Source of the DNA: Variovorax sp. CAN15
Lineage (GTDB): Bacteria > Pseudomonadota > Gammaproteobacteria > Burkholderiales > Burkholderiaceae_C
Assembly: GCF_030462475.1 (NCBI RefSeq)
Contig: NZ_JASMRZ010000004.1
Coordinates: 170,644-213,833, forward strand
Direction of reading: 5' to 3'
DNA length: 43,190 nt
The position numbers and the translations under genes were made by a program. Positions 35,991 to 43,190 of the stretch are shown here, piece after piece. The notes beneath the pieces are model-generated. The model worked only from the letters and a program-made list of their open reading frames with translations. It had not been told where the DNA came from and ran no database searches. Numbering within the stretch: position 1 is the stretch's first letter; every line of letters starts with the position of its first letter.

Positions 35991-37280
35991 ATGAAAACCG
36001 CCCTCGTGGCAACAGCGCTGCTGTCCTCTGCCGCCGCTGCTTCCGCTCAATCGTCCGTGACGCTCTTTGGCGTTGTGGACGCTGCCATCAGCCACTACAC
36101 AGCTCGAAGCGAGTTCTACAACGACTCCGGCCGCATCGTTCCGCTCCCCGCGAATGGCAATGCGGTCACCCGAACTCAAACGGTCCTGTCCAATAGCGCC
36201 AACTCGAACAGCCGGCTGGGATTCCGCGGAACCGAAGACCTGGGCGGAGGCCTGGCCGCCAGCTTCTGGCTGGAATCTCCACTCGCCAACGATTCGGGCG
36301 CTGGCGGACTGACCAGCTTCTCGCGTCGCTCGACAATCAGTCTGTCCGGCGGCTTCGGTGAAATCCGGCTGGGGCGCGATTTCACGCCGACCTTCTGGAA
36401 CGATTCGGTGTTCAGTCCGTTCAGCACGATCGGCGTCGGGGCGAACGTGATATCCACGGTAGGGACGAATCTGGCCATCGCCAGGGGACCGGGTTCCGCT
36501 GTCGCAGCTTCCGACAACTACCTGCGCACCAGCAACAGCATCGGATACTTCCTGCCGCCCAACCTCGGTGGTTTCTACGGCCAGCTGCAATATGCGCTGC
36601 ACGAGAACGTTGCACAGAGCGGCTTGGCCGGAAGCCCGACACGAAAAGGGCAGTTTGCCGGCGGGCGTTTCGGCTATGCCTCCGGACCTCTCGATGTCGC
36701 TGTGGCCTATGGGCAAAGCACCGCGGCGGATGCCACTGCCGTGAATGCGCTCGGACTCCCCACCGGCGTGGGAGCGAACGAAAAGATCAAGACGTTCAAT
36801 CTCGGAGCTTCCTACAACTTCGGGGTTGTCAAACTCTTCGGTGAACTGTCGCGGGTCAAGGATCAGTCGACCACGACAGCGCCATCTGGTTTAGGGGGCC
36901 TGCTCGTCGTCCGCGACGTCGACAAGTACAACGGCGGTCTCGTCGGGGTCACGGTTCCGGTGGGCCCCGGGTTGATCAAAGCAGCTTATTCCCGGGTCAA
37001 GTTCGACAACGACCTGGGGCCGCTGGCGACGCCATTCACGCCGCGTCGCGACGCTTCCGTCAGCAAGTTCGCGATCGGATACGAACACAACCTTTCCAAG
37101 CGGACGGCACTGTATGCAACGGCTGCCTGGATCCGGGCTAAGGATGCCCAGAACAATGCCGCGATCATCGGCGCGGCCACCGGAACTGCTCCCTATCTGT
37201 CGACCGGTGCGGTCGGCGGCTCGGGCTACGCACCGCGGCGGTCTATGGGATACGACATCGGGATCCGGCACACGTTTTGA
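35991..37280 (+). CDS. Burkholderiales-type trimeric porin
   Basis: A 429-residue outer-membrane beta-barrel. A signal peptide (residues 1-19, ending ASAQS) is followed by SSVTLFGVVDAAISHY, the first porin strand. NSNSRLGFRGTEDLGGGL, FSRRSTISLSGGFGEIRLGRDFTP and the terminal GYDIGIRHTF with C-terminal Phe are typical of the porin_4 (OmpC-like) family. The C-terminal Phe is the BAM recognition residue. RBS AAAGGAG lies 6 nt before the ATG. It is the last gene of the catabolic operon, 44 nt after the Bug gene, and probably gives its substrate passage through the outer membrane. Confidence 0.94.
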   Translation: MKTALVATALLSSAAAASAQSSVTLFGVVDAAISHYTARSEFYNDSGRIVPLPANGNAVTRTQTVLSNSANSNSRLGFRGTEDLGGGLAASFWLESPLANDSGAGGLTSFSRRSTISLSGGFGEIRLGRDFTPTFWNDSVFSPFSTIGVGANVISTVGTNLAIARGPGSAVAASDNYLRTSNSIGYFLPPNLGGFYGQLQYALHENVAQSGLAGSPTRKGQFAGGRFGYASGPLDVAVAYGQSTAADATAVNALGLPTGVGANEKIKTFNLGASYNFGVVKLFGELSRVKDQSTTTAPSGLGGLLVVRDVDKYNGGLVGVTVPVGPGLIKAAYSRVKFDNDLGPLATPFTPRRDASVSKFAIGYEHNLSKRTALYATAAWIRAKDAQNNAAIIGAATGTAPYLSTGAVGGSGYAPRRSMGYDIGIRHTF

Positions 37281-37334
37281 GGTTGCATCTTGCTCAGGCT
37301 ATCGCTCGTCGCCCCGACGCTGGGCTGTTTCAGC

Positions 37335-37517
37335 CTGGTGGAGGCGGTGAGTACAGCTTGCACAGTCTGCGGACGCTGTGCTCGCCTTTCTAGCGCTCGA
37401 TGAACGCGTACTTCGGACTGCTTGGCAAAGTACGCGGCGGCCTTTTTGGATGTCGCGCTCCTCGGTCACGCGCTTGAACTCGGCTTTCAGCCGCCGCGGT
37501 TCGTCTGTCTGCGACAT
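37335..37517 (-). pseudogene. IS3-family transposase remnant (OrfA end/OrfB start)
   Basis: From ATG 37517 the frame reads MSQTDEPRRLKAEFKRVTEERD. A shift by one base gives KAAAYFAKQSE, and another shift gives KYAFIER-stop-KGEHSVRRLCKLYS. These are the OrfA C-terminus and OrfB N-terminus of IS3 elements, broken by two frame changes and a TAG. It is debris, not an active element, and unlike the IS3 at 21881 in sequence. From about 37530 to 37655 I see no gene. Confidence 0.75.
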
Positions 37518-37655
37518 CTGCGCGTGCCGATCACCGTGACGATCTGCTCGAGAACGCGCGTGGCATGGCGGTGAATACGGTTTCAAGGCCTGCGCGGACG
37601 AGTTGAGTTCATATGTGCCCGGCAAGACAACCAGGCACTCGCCGGCGAGCGTGGA

Positions 37656-37901
37656 TCAGGGGGGGAGGCCGAGACGGCTGGCCCCCGGTCCGGGCCGTTC
37701 GGGGGGTGTACTTCCGGTTGCTTGATCGATCGGCTGTACATCGAGCGGATCGCAAGGGCTGCTGATCTGGTTTCCGTCGAACTTAACTCGCAGGAACCTT
37801 CCGCTCGCTCCGGCTACCGTGCCGAACCTGCCGTCACACAATACGCGGCTTCCTCGTTCGAGATCGAGCCCGTGCAGCCGGCAAATCTCCTTGATGGTCA
37901 T
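37656..37901 (-). CDS. Small hypothetical protein
   Basis: An 81-residue protein, MTIKEICRLHGLDLERGSRV, then CDGRFGTVAGASGRFLRVKFDG and a Pro-rich tail. The central part looks like a small beta-barrel (SH3-like) repeat, a pattern I recall from other small Burkholderiales proteins, but I cannot name a family. GAAAAAAG-type A-rich sequence precedes the ATG, without a strong RBS. It lies in debris between IS3 remnants and the lipoprotein gene and may be a leftover of a mobile region. Confidence 0.45.
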   Translation of the reverse strand: MTIKEICRLHGLDLERGSRVLCDGRFGTVAGASGRFLRVKFDGNQISSPCDPLDVQPIDQATGSTPPERPGPGASRLGLPP

Positions 37902-38051
37902 CTTTTTTGCTCACGGCGATAGTTGTCAGCAAATTGTTTTCGGATGACATGGGCGCGTCTTCTTCCAGGATTCGTCCGCTTGTGTAGGACGACCGCGTGG
38001 GCGCTTGAAGTCGTGCACCGGGTCTGGCAGCGTCAGCTCAGTTCGACGCTG

Positions 38052-38258
38052 TCAATAGCACTGGAAGAGGACGCCCTGTTCCGCAGGAGCCTTGCCCAGC
38101 CAGCGCGGCGTCTTGTCGCGCGCATCGCAATAGTCGGATGCCTGGACATAGGTCATGGCGCGCAGGACCCCTTCACGGACTTGCGTCACCTCGTTGGGGG
38201 GAGTGGAGCAGCCGGCGACGAGGACCAGGGCGAGCGGAAGCAGTGTGCGCCAAATCAT
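38052..38258 (-). CDS. Small putative lipoprotein
   Basis: A 68-residue protein with a short hydrophobic signal peptide and lipobox LVAGC at residues 13-17, then a polar domain with two further cysteines (SDYCDARDK and the terminal FQCY). Such small lipoproteins are usually lipidated and anchored in the outer membrane. The function is unknown. It is 9 nt downstream of the SOS-box-controlled minus-strand gene, in the same direction, so it may be in that transcript. Confidence 0.65.
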   Translation of the reverse strand: MIWRTLLPLALVLVAGCSTPPNEVTQVREGVLRAMTYVQASDYCDARDKTPRWLGKAPAEQGVLFQCY

Positions 38259-38267
38259 CGGGGCATT

Positions 38268-38543
38268 CTAAGACCGGGGATCGTTGGAGCTGCGCCCGCG
38301 ACCCGGGTAGAGATACCTGAAGTATTCGCCCGACCGGCCGAACAATTGCCTTGCAAGCTGGACCGGATCTTCGTCCTTGTGCTTCTCATAGAGCACCGGT
38401 CCCCAGATGATGAAGCCGTCGATGCTGAGGCTCCTGGGTGAAGGCTCGATGGCCTTCCATGCATGTGCGAACTTCGAGATCCAGGCAAGCGCTTCCTTGA
38501 GCGGATAGTTCGGCGGGGCGGTCGTTTCGTCGGTCGACGGCAT
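38268..38543 (-). CDS. Hypothetical protein under a LexA-type box
   Basis: A 91-residue protein starting MPSTDETTAPPNYPLKEAL at ATG 38543, with AAGGAAG as RBS 7 nt upstream. It is rich in aromatic residues (AWISKFAHAWKAIE, GFIIWGPVLYEKHKDED, GEYFRYLYPGRG). I do not recognise a family. Its start is 24 nt from a CTGT-N8-ACAG element shared with the divergent gene at 38595, so DNA-damage control by LexA is likely (inference). The open frame continues upstream to 38861, but only the part from 38543 has a good RBS. Confidence 0.68.
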   Translation of the reverse strand: MPSTDETTAPPNYPLKEALAWISKFAHAWKAIEPSPRSLSIDGFIIWGPVLYEKHKDEDPVQLARQLFGRSGEYFRYLYPGRGRSSNDPRS

Positions 38544-38566
38544 GGCGGACTTCCTTGTTGAAAAGA

Positions 38567-38582
38567 CTGTACAAATATACAG
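38567..38582. promoter_or_regulatory. LexA (SOS) box between two divergent genes
   Basis: CTGTACAAATATACAG is a perfect CTGT-N8-ACAG match to the LexA operator of gamma- and betaproteobacteria. On the minus strand it is preceded by TA, as in the consensus TACTGT. It lies 12 nt from the ATG at 38595 and 24 nt from the ATG at 38543, where it would block both promoters. Confidence 0.82.
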
Positions 38583-38594
38583 TAAACTACTCCC

Positions 38595-38879
38595 ATGGAA
38601 AACATGCCCGCCACTCTCTGGATCGCCGCCTGCGCGCACCGGTTGCAGCAGCGGTGGCACACGGTGGACGCCCTCGATCTGGAGGACGTCGCACGAACCC
38701 TGTGGCGCGACGCGCGTCTGCGTGCGATGTGGCCGGAAGACGCTGCGGCGGATTGGCTCCGCCCGGTCGCCCGCCCCGAGGAAAGCGGCGAATGTTCTTC
38801 CGATCCCGGTCTTTTCCATCCCAGTTTCTCCTTGACGGGTAAACCGTCCCCCGCTGGTCAACCTGTGCGGGGGCCTTGA
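38595..38879 (+). CDS. Hypothetical protein under a LexA-type box
   Basis: A 94-residue protein, MENMPATLWIAACAHRLQQR, then WHTVDALDLEDVARTLWRDARLRAMWPEDAAADWLRP and a Pro/Gly-rich tail. I recall similar small proteins in Comamonadaceae without assigned function. ATG 38595 has no clear RBS; ATG 38607 (MPATLW) is the alternative. The LexA-type box ends 12 nt upstream, so the transcript would have almost no leader. It ends 28 nt before a strong terminator. Confidence 0.68.
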   Translation: MENMPATLWIAACAHRLQQRWHTVDALDLEDVARTLWRDARLRAMWPEDAAADWLRPVARPEESGECSSDPGLFHPSFSLTGKPSPAGQPVRGP

Positions 38880-38907
38880 CGCAATGCCAAGCAGATAGGC
38901 TTTTCAC

Positions 38908-38933
38908 GCCCGGCCAATCGGCCGGGCTTTTTT
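38908..38933 (+). terminator. Rho-independent terminator
   Basis: GCCCGGCC (38908-38915), loop AATC, GGCCGGGC (38920-38927), followed by TTTTTT. It ends the small SOS-box gene. Confidence 0.94.
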
Positions 38934-39053
38934 ATTGCGCCACGGCCTGTGGTCACGGCTATAGTCAGCGAGCACTGTCACATCGCGGTCACTGTCTGCG
39001 ATCGTCTCTGCGCTCCTTCCTGCCACTTGCCCAGATCCCGAAAAAGGACGCCC

Positions 39054-40649
39054 GTGCCGGATTCCCTGACTTCCGAGTTGACCAGCTATTACGACACGGT
39101 GCCCTACGACTCGCATCCGTTCCCGCAATCGGCGATGGAGCACCTGGAAGCGCTGGCCTTTCTTTTCGGTCTCGACGTTCCGCTCCCCGCAACGGCCCGC
39201 GTACTGGAGCTCGGCTGCGCCGCTGGCGGCAACCTGATTCCCTTCGCTGCCCGTCATCCCCAGGCGCGCGCGGTCGGCGTCGACCTGTCGACCGTGCAGG
39301 TGGACCAGGGCATGGCTGCCATCGAACGCGCGGGGCTGTCGAACATCGAGCTCAAGGTGTTCAACCTGGCGGAGGTCGATGCCTCGTTCGGCCAGTTCGA
39401 CTACATCGTCTGCCACGGCGTCTACAGCTGGGTGCCGGGCCCGGTGCAGGACGCGATCTTGCGTGTCTGCAGCGAGAACCTCGCACCGAACGGCGTGGCT
39501 TACATCAGCTACAACGTCTACCCAGGCTGGAAGGCGCGCGAGATCGTGCGCGATGCCATGGTCCTGCGCGGAGGGCCGCGCGACACGCCCGAAGAAAAGC
39601 TCTCCTACGCGCGCGGCATGCTCGACTTCCTCGAACAATCGGCCCGCCCCGACAGCGTGCTCAAGAAGACGCTCGAGGAGGCCATGCCCATCGTGCGCAG
39701 CGCCAACAGCTCCTACCTGCTGCACGAGTTCCTGGAGCCCTGCAACGCGCCATGCTATTTCAAGGAGTTCGTCTCGCGCGCACAGGCCCGCGGCCTTGCA
39801 TACCTGTGCGACGCGGAGCCGTCGACGATGTTCGTGCAGAACTATGGCGAGAAGGTGCGCGATCCGCTGCTGCGCGAGTGCGGCGGCAGCCAAGTGCTCA
39901 TGGAGCAGTACCTCGATTTCCTGGTCAACCGCACGTTCCGCCAGACGCTGCTGGTGGGCCAGCCGCACGCCAGGGACATCCGTTACAAGCTGCAGCCGGC
40001 GCGCATCCGCCAGCTCGAACTCGCGGGCATCTTCAAGACCGAGGACGGCACCGCGCTCGCCCTCGACGCGCGCGAGCAGCCCTGCAATGCGCAGCGCGGC
40101 CTCAAGGTCAGGCTGCGGCATCCGGTGCACAAGGCGGTGGCGCATCTGCTTGACACGCGCTATCCGGCCTCGATGCCCGCTGGCGCTCTCATCGGGGCCG
40201 TGGCCGGTCTGGTGGGGCAGCCCGTGGCGGTGGTCGAGCCGGTTGTGATGGCCATGGTCGAGGAACTGCTGATCCTCGGCGCCCTGCGCTTCAGGCGCTC
40301 GCCGGTACTCACTGCCGAGACGGTTTCCAGCCTGCCGCAGACGCTGGCCGCGGTACGAGGTGCGGTGGCCCTGGTGGAGGGCGCCGGCGTCACGGCCAGC
40401 ACGTGCAATCAATGGCACGAGCACGTGACGGTGTCGCTGCTCGAACGCAGCCTGCTGCCGCTCCTCGACGGCACCCATTCGCATGAAGCGCTGGCCGAAC
40501 ATCTCGAAGCCGAGGTGCGCAGCGACCGGCTGCGCTTCGTCAAGGACGACAAGCCGTTGACCGAGCCGGCGGCCGTCAGGGAGTTTGCGCGCCAGCAGGT
40601 CGCGCTTGCGCTCGATGCATTGCGCCGCAAGGCACTGCTCACGGCCTGA
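39054..40649 (+). CDS. SAM-dependent methyltransferase with C-terminal regulatory domain
   Basis: A 531-residue protein. The N-terminal class I methyltransferase domain (about residues 10-180) has motif I LELGCAAGGNLIPFA, VGVDLSTVQVDQG, and a post-motif FDYIVCHGVYSWVP. A long C-terminal part (LLHEFLEPCNAPCYFKEFV, about 215-300) matches the methyltransferase regulatory domain family (MethyTransf_Reg). The GTG start at 39054 is supported by AAAAAGGA 5 nt upstream and the family N-terminus YYDTVPYDSHPFPQS. The substrate is unknown. It lies upstream of ggt with 49 nt between. Confidence 0.87.
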   Translation: MPDSLTSELTSYYDTVPYDSHPFPQSAMEHLEALAFLFGLDVPLPATARVLELGCAAGGNLIPFAARHPQARAVGVDLSTVQVDQGMAAIERAGLSNIELKVFNLAEVDASFGQFDYIVCHGVYSWVPGPVQDAILRVCSENLAPNGVAYISYNVYPGWKAREIVRDAMVLRGGPRDTPEEKLSYARGMLDFLEQSARPDSVLKKTLEEAMPIVRSANSSYLLHEFLEPCNAPCYFKEFVSRAQARGLAYLCDAEPSTMFVQNYGEKVRDPLLRECGGSQVLMEQYLDFLVNRTFRQTLLVGQPHARDIRYKLQPARIRQLELAGIFKTEDGTALALDAREQPCNAQRGLKVRLRHPVHKAVAHLLDTRYPASMPAGALIGAVAGLVGQPVAVVEPVVMAMVEELLILGALRFRRSPVLTAETVSSLPQTLAAVRGAVALVEGAGVTASTCNQWHEHVTVSLLERSLLPLLDGTHSHEALAEHLEAEVRSDRLRFVKDDKPLTEPAAVREFARQQVALALDALRRKALLTA

Positions 40650-40698
40650 TTCGATCAACACAACAGATTCTTCAACACGCCCTAGAGGAGACTTCAAC

Positions 40699-42435
40699 AT
40701 GCAACAAATCCACTGGACTCCGAAACTGAGGGGCGCCGTCGCGGCGGTCCTCGTGCTGGCCGCGGCCGGCGCGACGAACGCGGCGTCGGTGGCGCCCGTC
40801 GCCGCCGAGAACGGCATGGTCGTGAGTGCGCAGCACCTGGCCAGCAAGATCGGCGTCGACGTGCTCAAGCGCGGCGGCAACGCGGTCGACGCAGCGGTGG
40901 CCGTGGGCTACGCGCTGGCGGTGGTGTATCCCGCAGCGGGCAACCTCGGCGGCGGCGGCTTCATGACCGTGCAGCTGGCCGACGGCCGCAAGACCTTTCT
41001 CGACTTCCGCGAGAAGGCGCCGCTGGCCGCCACGGCCAACATGTACCTCGACAAGGACGGCAACGTCATCAAGGGCCTGAGCACCAAGGGCCACCTCGCG
41101 GTGGGCGTGCCGGGCAGCGTCTCGGGCATGGAGTACGCGCGCGAGAAGTACGGCACCATGAAGCGCGGCGAGTTGCTCGCCCCGTCGATCCAGCTGGCCG
41201 AAAAGGGCTTCACGCTGCAGCAAGGCGACATCGACCTGCTCGGCACCGCCACGGCCGACTTCAAGGAAGACCCGGCTTCGGCCGCCATCTTCCTGAACAA
41301 GGGCGAGCCGTACAAGGTGGGCGACAAGCTGGTGCAGAAAGATCTCGCCAGGACGCTGCGCGAGATCAGCGCCAAGGGCACGGACGGCTTCTACAAGGGC
41401 TGGGTCGGCAACGCCATCGTGGCCTCCAGCCAGGCCGGCAAGGGCCTGATCACGCAGGCCGACCTCGACCAGTACAAGACGCGCGAACTCGCTCCGGTGG
41501 AATGCGACTACCGCGGCTACCGCGTGGTATCGGCGCCCCCGCCGAGCTCGGGCGGCGTGATCATCTGCGAGATGCTCAACATTCTCGAGGGCTACCCGCT
41601 CAAGGACCTGGGCTACCACTCGGCGCAGGCCGTGCACTACCAGATCGAGGCCATGCGCCACGCGTACGTGGACCGCAACAGCTACCTGGGCGATCCCGAC
41701 TTCGTGAAGAACCCGCTCGACCGGCTGCTCGACAAGGGCTACGCCGAGAAGATCCGCGCCGTCATCGATCCGAAGAAGGCCGGCGTCTCCAAGGACATCA
41801 AGCCCGGCGTCGCGCCTCACGAAGGCAGCAACACCACCCACTACTCGATCGCCGACAAATGGGGCAACGCGGTCTCGGTGACCTACACGCTGAACGACTG
41901 GTTCGGCGCCAAGATCACCGCCGCCAAGACCGGCGTGCTGCTGAACGACGAGATGGACGACTTCACCTCCAAGGTGGGCGTGCCCAACCTCTACGGTTTG
42001 GTGCAGGGCGAGGCCAACAAGATCGAGCCGGGCAAGCGCCCGCTGAGCTCGATGAGCCCGACCATCGTGTCCAAGGACGGCAAGCCGGTGATGGTGGTCG
42101 GCACGCCGGGCGGCAGCCGCATCATCACTGCGGTGATGTTGACCATGATCAACGCCATCGACTACGGCATGAACGTGCAGGAAGCCGTCGACGCGCCGCG
42201 CTTCCACCAGCAGTGGCTGCCTGACGTCACCAACGTCGAGGCCTACGCGCTGAGCCCCGACACCCGCAAGATCCTGACCGACATGGGTCACAACCTGGGC
42301 GTTCCGCAGCCGGCCAACCACCTTGCGGCCATCATCGTCGGCGCGCCGTCGCTGGGCGGCAAGCCGGTGGGCAACAACCGCTTCTACGGCGCCAACGACC
42401 CGCGCCGCAACACCGGGCTGGCGGCAGGGTACTGA
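40699..42435 (+). CDS. ggt: Gamma-glutamyltransferase
   Basis: GGT cleaves the gamma-glutamyl bond of glutathione and gamma-glutamyl compounds in the periplasm. The 578-residue precursor has a signal peptide (about residues 1-29) and matures by autocleavage before Thr379 in NTTHYS, the N-terminal nucleophile of the small subunit (Thr391 in E. coli). NGMVVSAQHLAS, GNLGGGGFMT, LDFREKAP, and GTPGGSRI are conserved. The length and all key motifs are normal. RBS TAGAGGAG lies 8 nt before ATG 40699, and a terminator follows. It salvages cysteine from glutathione or uses gamma-glutamyl amides. Confidence 0.97.
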   Translation: MQQIHWTPKLRGAVAAVLVLAAAGATNAASVAPVAAENGMVVSAQHLASKIGVDVLKRGGNAVDAAVAVGYALAVVYPAAGNLGGGGFMTVQLADGRKTFLDFREKAPLAATANMYLDKDGNVIKGLSTKGHLAVGVPGSVSGMEYAREKYGTMKRGELLAPSIQLAEKGFTLQQGDIDLLGTATADFKEDPASAAIFLNKGEPYKVGDKLVQKDLARTLREISAKGTDGFYKGWVGNAIVASSQAGKGLITQADLDQYKTRELAPVECDYRGYRVVSAPPPSSGGVIICEMLNILEGYPLKDLGYHSAQAVHYQIEAMRHAYVDRNSYLGDPDFVKNPLDRLLDKGYAEKIRAVIDPKKAGVSKDIKPGVAPHEGSNTTHYSIADKWGNAVSVTYTLNDWFGAKITAAKTGVLLNDEMDDFTSKVGVPNLYGLVQGEANKIEPGKRPLSSMSPTIVSKDGKPVMVVGTPGGSRIITAVMLTMINAIDYGMNVQEAVDAPRFHQQWLPDVTNVEAYALSPDTRKILTDMGHNLGVPQPANHLAAIIVGAPSLGGKPVGNNRFYGANDPRRNTGLAAGY

Positions 42436-42454
42436 TCCTGCGGCAAACTCGAAG

Positions 42455-42488
42455 GCGGCCGTACCCTTGGCGGGGCGGCCGCTTTTTT
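42455..42488 (+). terminator. Rho-independent terminator of ggt
   Basis: GCGGCCG (42455-42461) pairs with CGGCCGC (42476-42482), followed by TTTTTT (42483-42488). Confidence 0.88.
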
Positions 42489-42496
42489 CTTTTCCC

Positions 42497-43190
42497 ATGC
42501 ATCTGCAAGACATCCTCTACACCCAGGGCTTCGGCACGCGCCGCGTGTGCGCGGGGCTGGTCCAGCAAGGCCACGTGAGCATCGGCGGCGAGGTGGTGGA
42601 CGACCCGTTCGCCGACCTGGAACCCGAAGGACTCCACTACATCGTCCAGGGCACCCCGTGGGAGTACCACGAGAAGGCCTACCTGATGCTGCACAAGCCG
42701 GCCGGCACCGAGTGCTCGCAGAAGCCCTCGACCTACCCGAGCATCTACACGCTGCTGCCTTCCCCGCTGCGGCTGCGGCCCAACAAGGGCGCGGTGCAGG
42801 GCGTGCAGGCCATCGGCCGGCTCGACCAGGACACCACCGGCCTGCTGCTCCTGACCGACGACGGCCAGTTCATCCACAAGATGGGTTCGCCCAAGCACCA
42901 TGTGCCCAAGGTCTACGAGGTGACGGCCAAGCACCCGGTGGACGAAGCGCAGATCGCGAAACTGCTGGCCGGCGTGGTGCTCGACGACGATCCGAAGCCG
43001 GTGCGCGCCGCCGCCTGCGAGTCCGACAGCCCGCTGCACCTGCGGCTCACCCTCACCGAGGGCAAGTACCACCAGGTCAAGCGCATGCTGGCGGCGGTCG
43101 GCAACCGGGTGGAGGGGCTGCACCGCTCGCGCATCGGCGAGCTGGCGCTGCCCGCCGAGCTCGCGCCCGGGCAGTGGCGCTGGCTGACCG
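42497..43190 (+). CDS. rsuA: 16S rRNA pseudouridine(516) synthase RsuA (3' end outside window)
   Basis: RsuA makes pseudouridine at position 516 of 16S rRNA. From ATG 42497, 231 residues are visible. They contain an N-terminal S4-like RNA-binding segment (LQDILYTQGFGTRRVCAGLVQ), LMLHKPAGTECS, the catalytic motif IGRLDQDTTGLLLLTDDG with the essential Asp, and KYHQVKRMLAAVGNRVEGLHR near the C-terminus. The family is about 230-240 residues long, so only a few residues are missing at the window edge. It begins 9 nt after the T run of the ggt terminator. Confidence 0.94.
   Translation, partial: MHLQDILYTQGFGTRRVCAGLVQQGHVSIGGEVVDDPFADLEPEGLHYIVQGTPWEYHEKAYLMLHKPAGTECSQKPSTYPSIYTLLPSPLRLRPNKGAVQGVQAIGRLDQDTTGLLLLTDDGQFIHKMGSPKHHVPKVYEVTAKHPVDEAQIAKLLAGVVLDDDPKPVRAAACESDSPLHLRLTLTEGKYHQVKRMLAAVGNRVEGLHRSRIGELALPAELAPGQWRWLT

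Noticed and set aside
37923..38441. Plus-strand 172-codon frame
   Set aside because: Opposite to a lipoprotein gene with a convincing lipobox and to the start-supported gene at 38268-38543.
40672..42513. A 613-codon minus-strand frame covering ggt
   Set aside because: Antisense of ggt; rich in Val/His/Arg as expected from reading the other strand of GC-rich DNA.

Overview
The window looks like chromosome of a Comamonadaceae betaproteobacterium, most probably Variovorax or a close relative. This rests on the high GC content, the tmRNA tag peptide ANDERFALAA, a Burkholderiales-type porin, two periplasmic Bug-type solute binders without membrane partners, and the gyrA / ompA / ubiG / gph order. 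The species is inferred from these traits; no database was searched.

Layout. (1) 1-4323: housekeeping block with gyrA (minus, cut by the window edge), an ompA-like gene, ubiG, a gph/mupP-type phosphatase and ssrA (tmRNA). (2) 4324-5366: scar of an island at the ssrA 3' end, holding a decayed P4-type integrase that abuts the 3' remnant of a tannase/feruloyl esterase gene. (3) 5367-8460: TetR regulator divergent from an alpha/beta hydrolase and a short-chain dehydrogenase, then a second, broken dehydrogenase. (4) 8459-21256: a large divergent catabolic cluster. The plus-strand arm encodes kynureninase, an FAD-linked 2-hydroxyacid dehydrogenase, a Bug binder, an AFMID-type kynurenine formamidase, a divergent tryptophan 2,3-dioxygenase-like protein and a LysR regulator. 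The minus-strand arm encodes a DHDPS-fold aldolase, an aspartate-dehydrogenase-like enzyme, 3-hydroxyanthranilate 3,4-dioxygenase, an aldehyde dehydrogenase and a binding lipoprotein. An Lrp/AsnC regulator (KynR-like) lies between the arms.

(5) 21441-27149: a LysR gene split in two by an IS21-family element (21571-26342) with TG...CA ends and a 7-bp target duplication, CACATGC. An IS3-family element is nested inside it, and two passenger ORFs flank istAB. (6) 27304-37280: a second catabolic operon with FAH-fold enzyme, hydantoinase/oxoprolinase A and B subunits, an unknown small protein, a CobW-type GTPase, an MFS carrier, a Bug binder and a porin. (7) 37281-38879: IS3 debris and small genes, including a divergent pair that shares a CTGT-N8-ACAG LexA box. 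(8) 38880-43190: a SAM methyltransferase with a regulatory domain, ggt, and rsuA (cut by the window end).

How it may work together. The kyn cluster contains the steps tryptophan to kynurenine to anthranilate, or 3-hydroxykynurenine to 3-hydroxyanthranilate, followed by ring opening. It has no kynurenine 3-monooxygenase and no ACMS decarboxylase. Instead it places an aldehyde dehydrogenase, an iminosuccinate-type dehydrogenase and an aldolase beside the ring-cleavage enzyme, and its dioxygenase has Gly in place of the distal-pocket His. I consider this the best candidate for an undescribed pathway. The functional proposal is inference; the gene content and the His-to-Gly change are read directly from the sequence.
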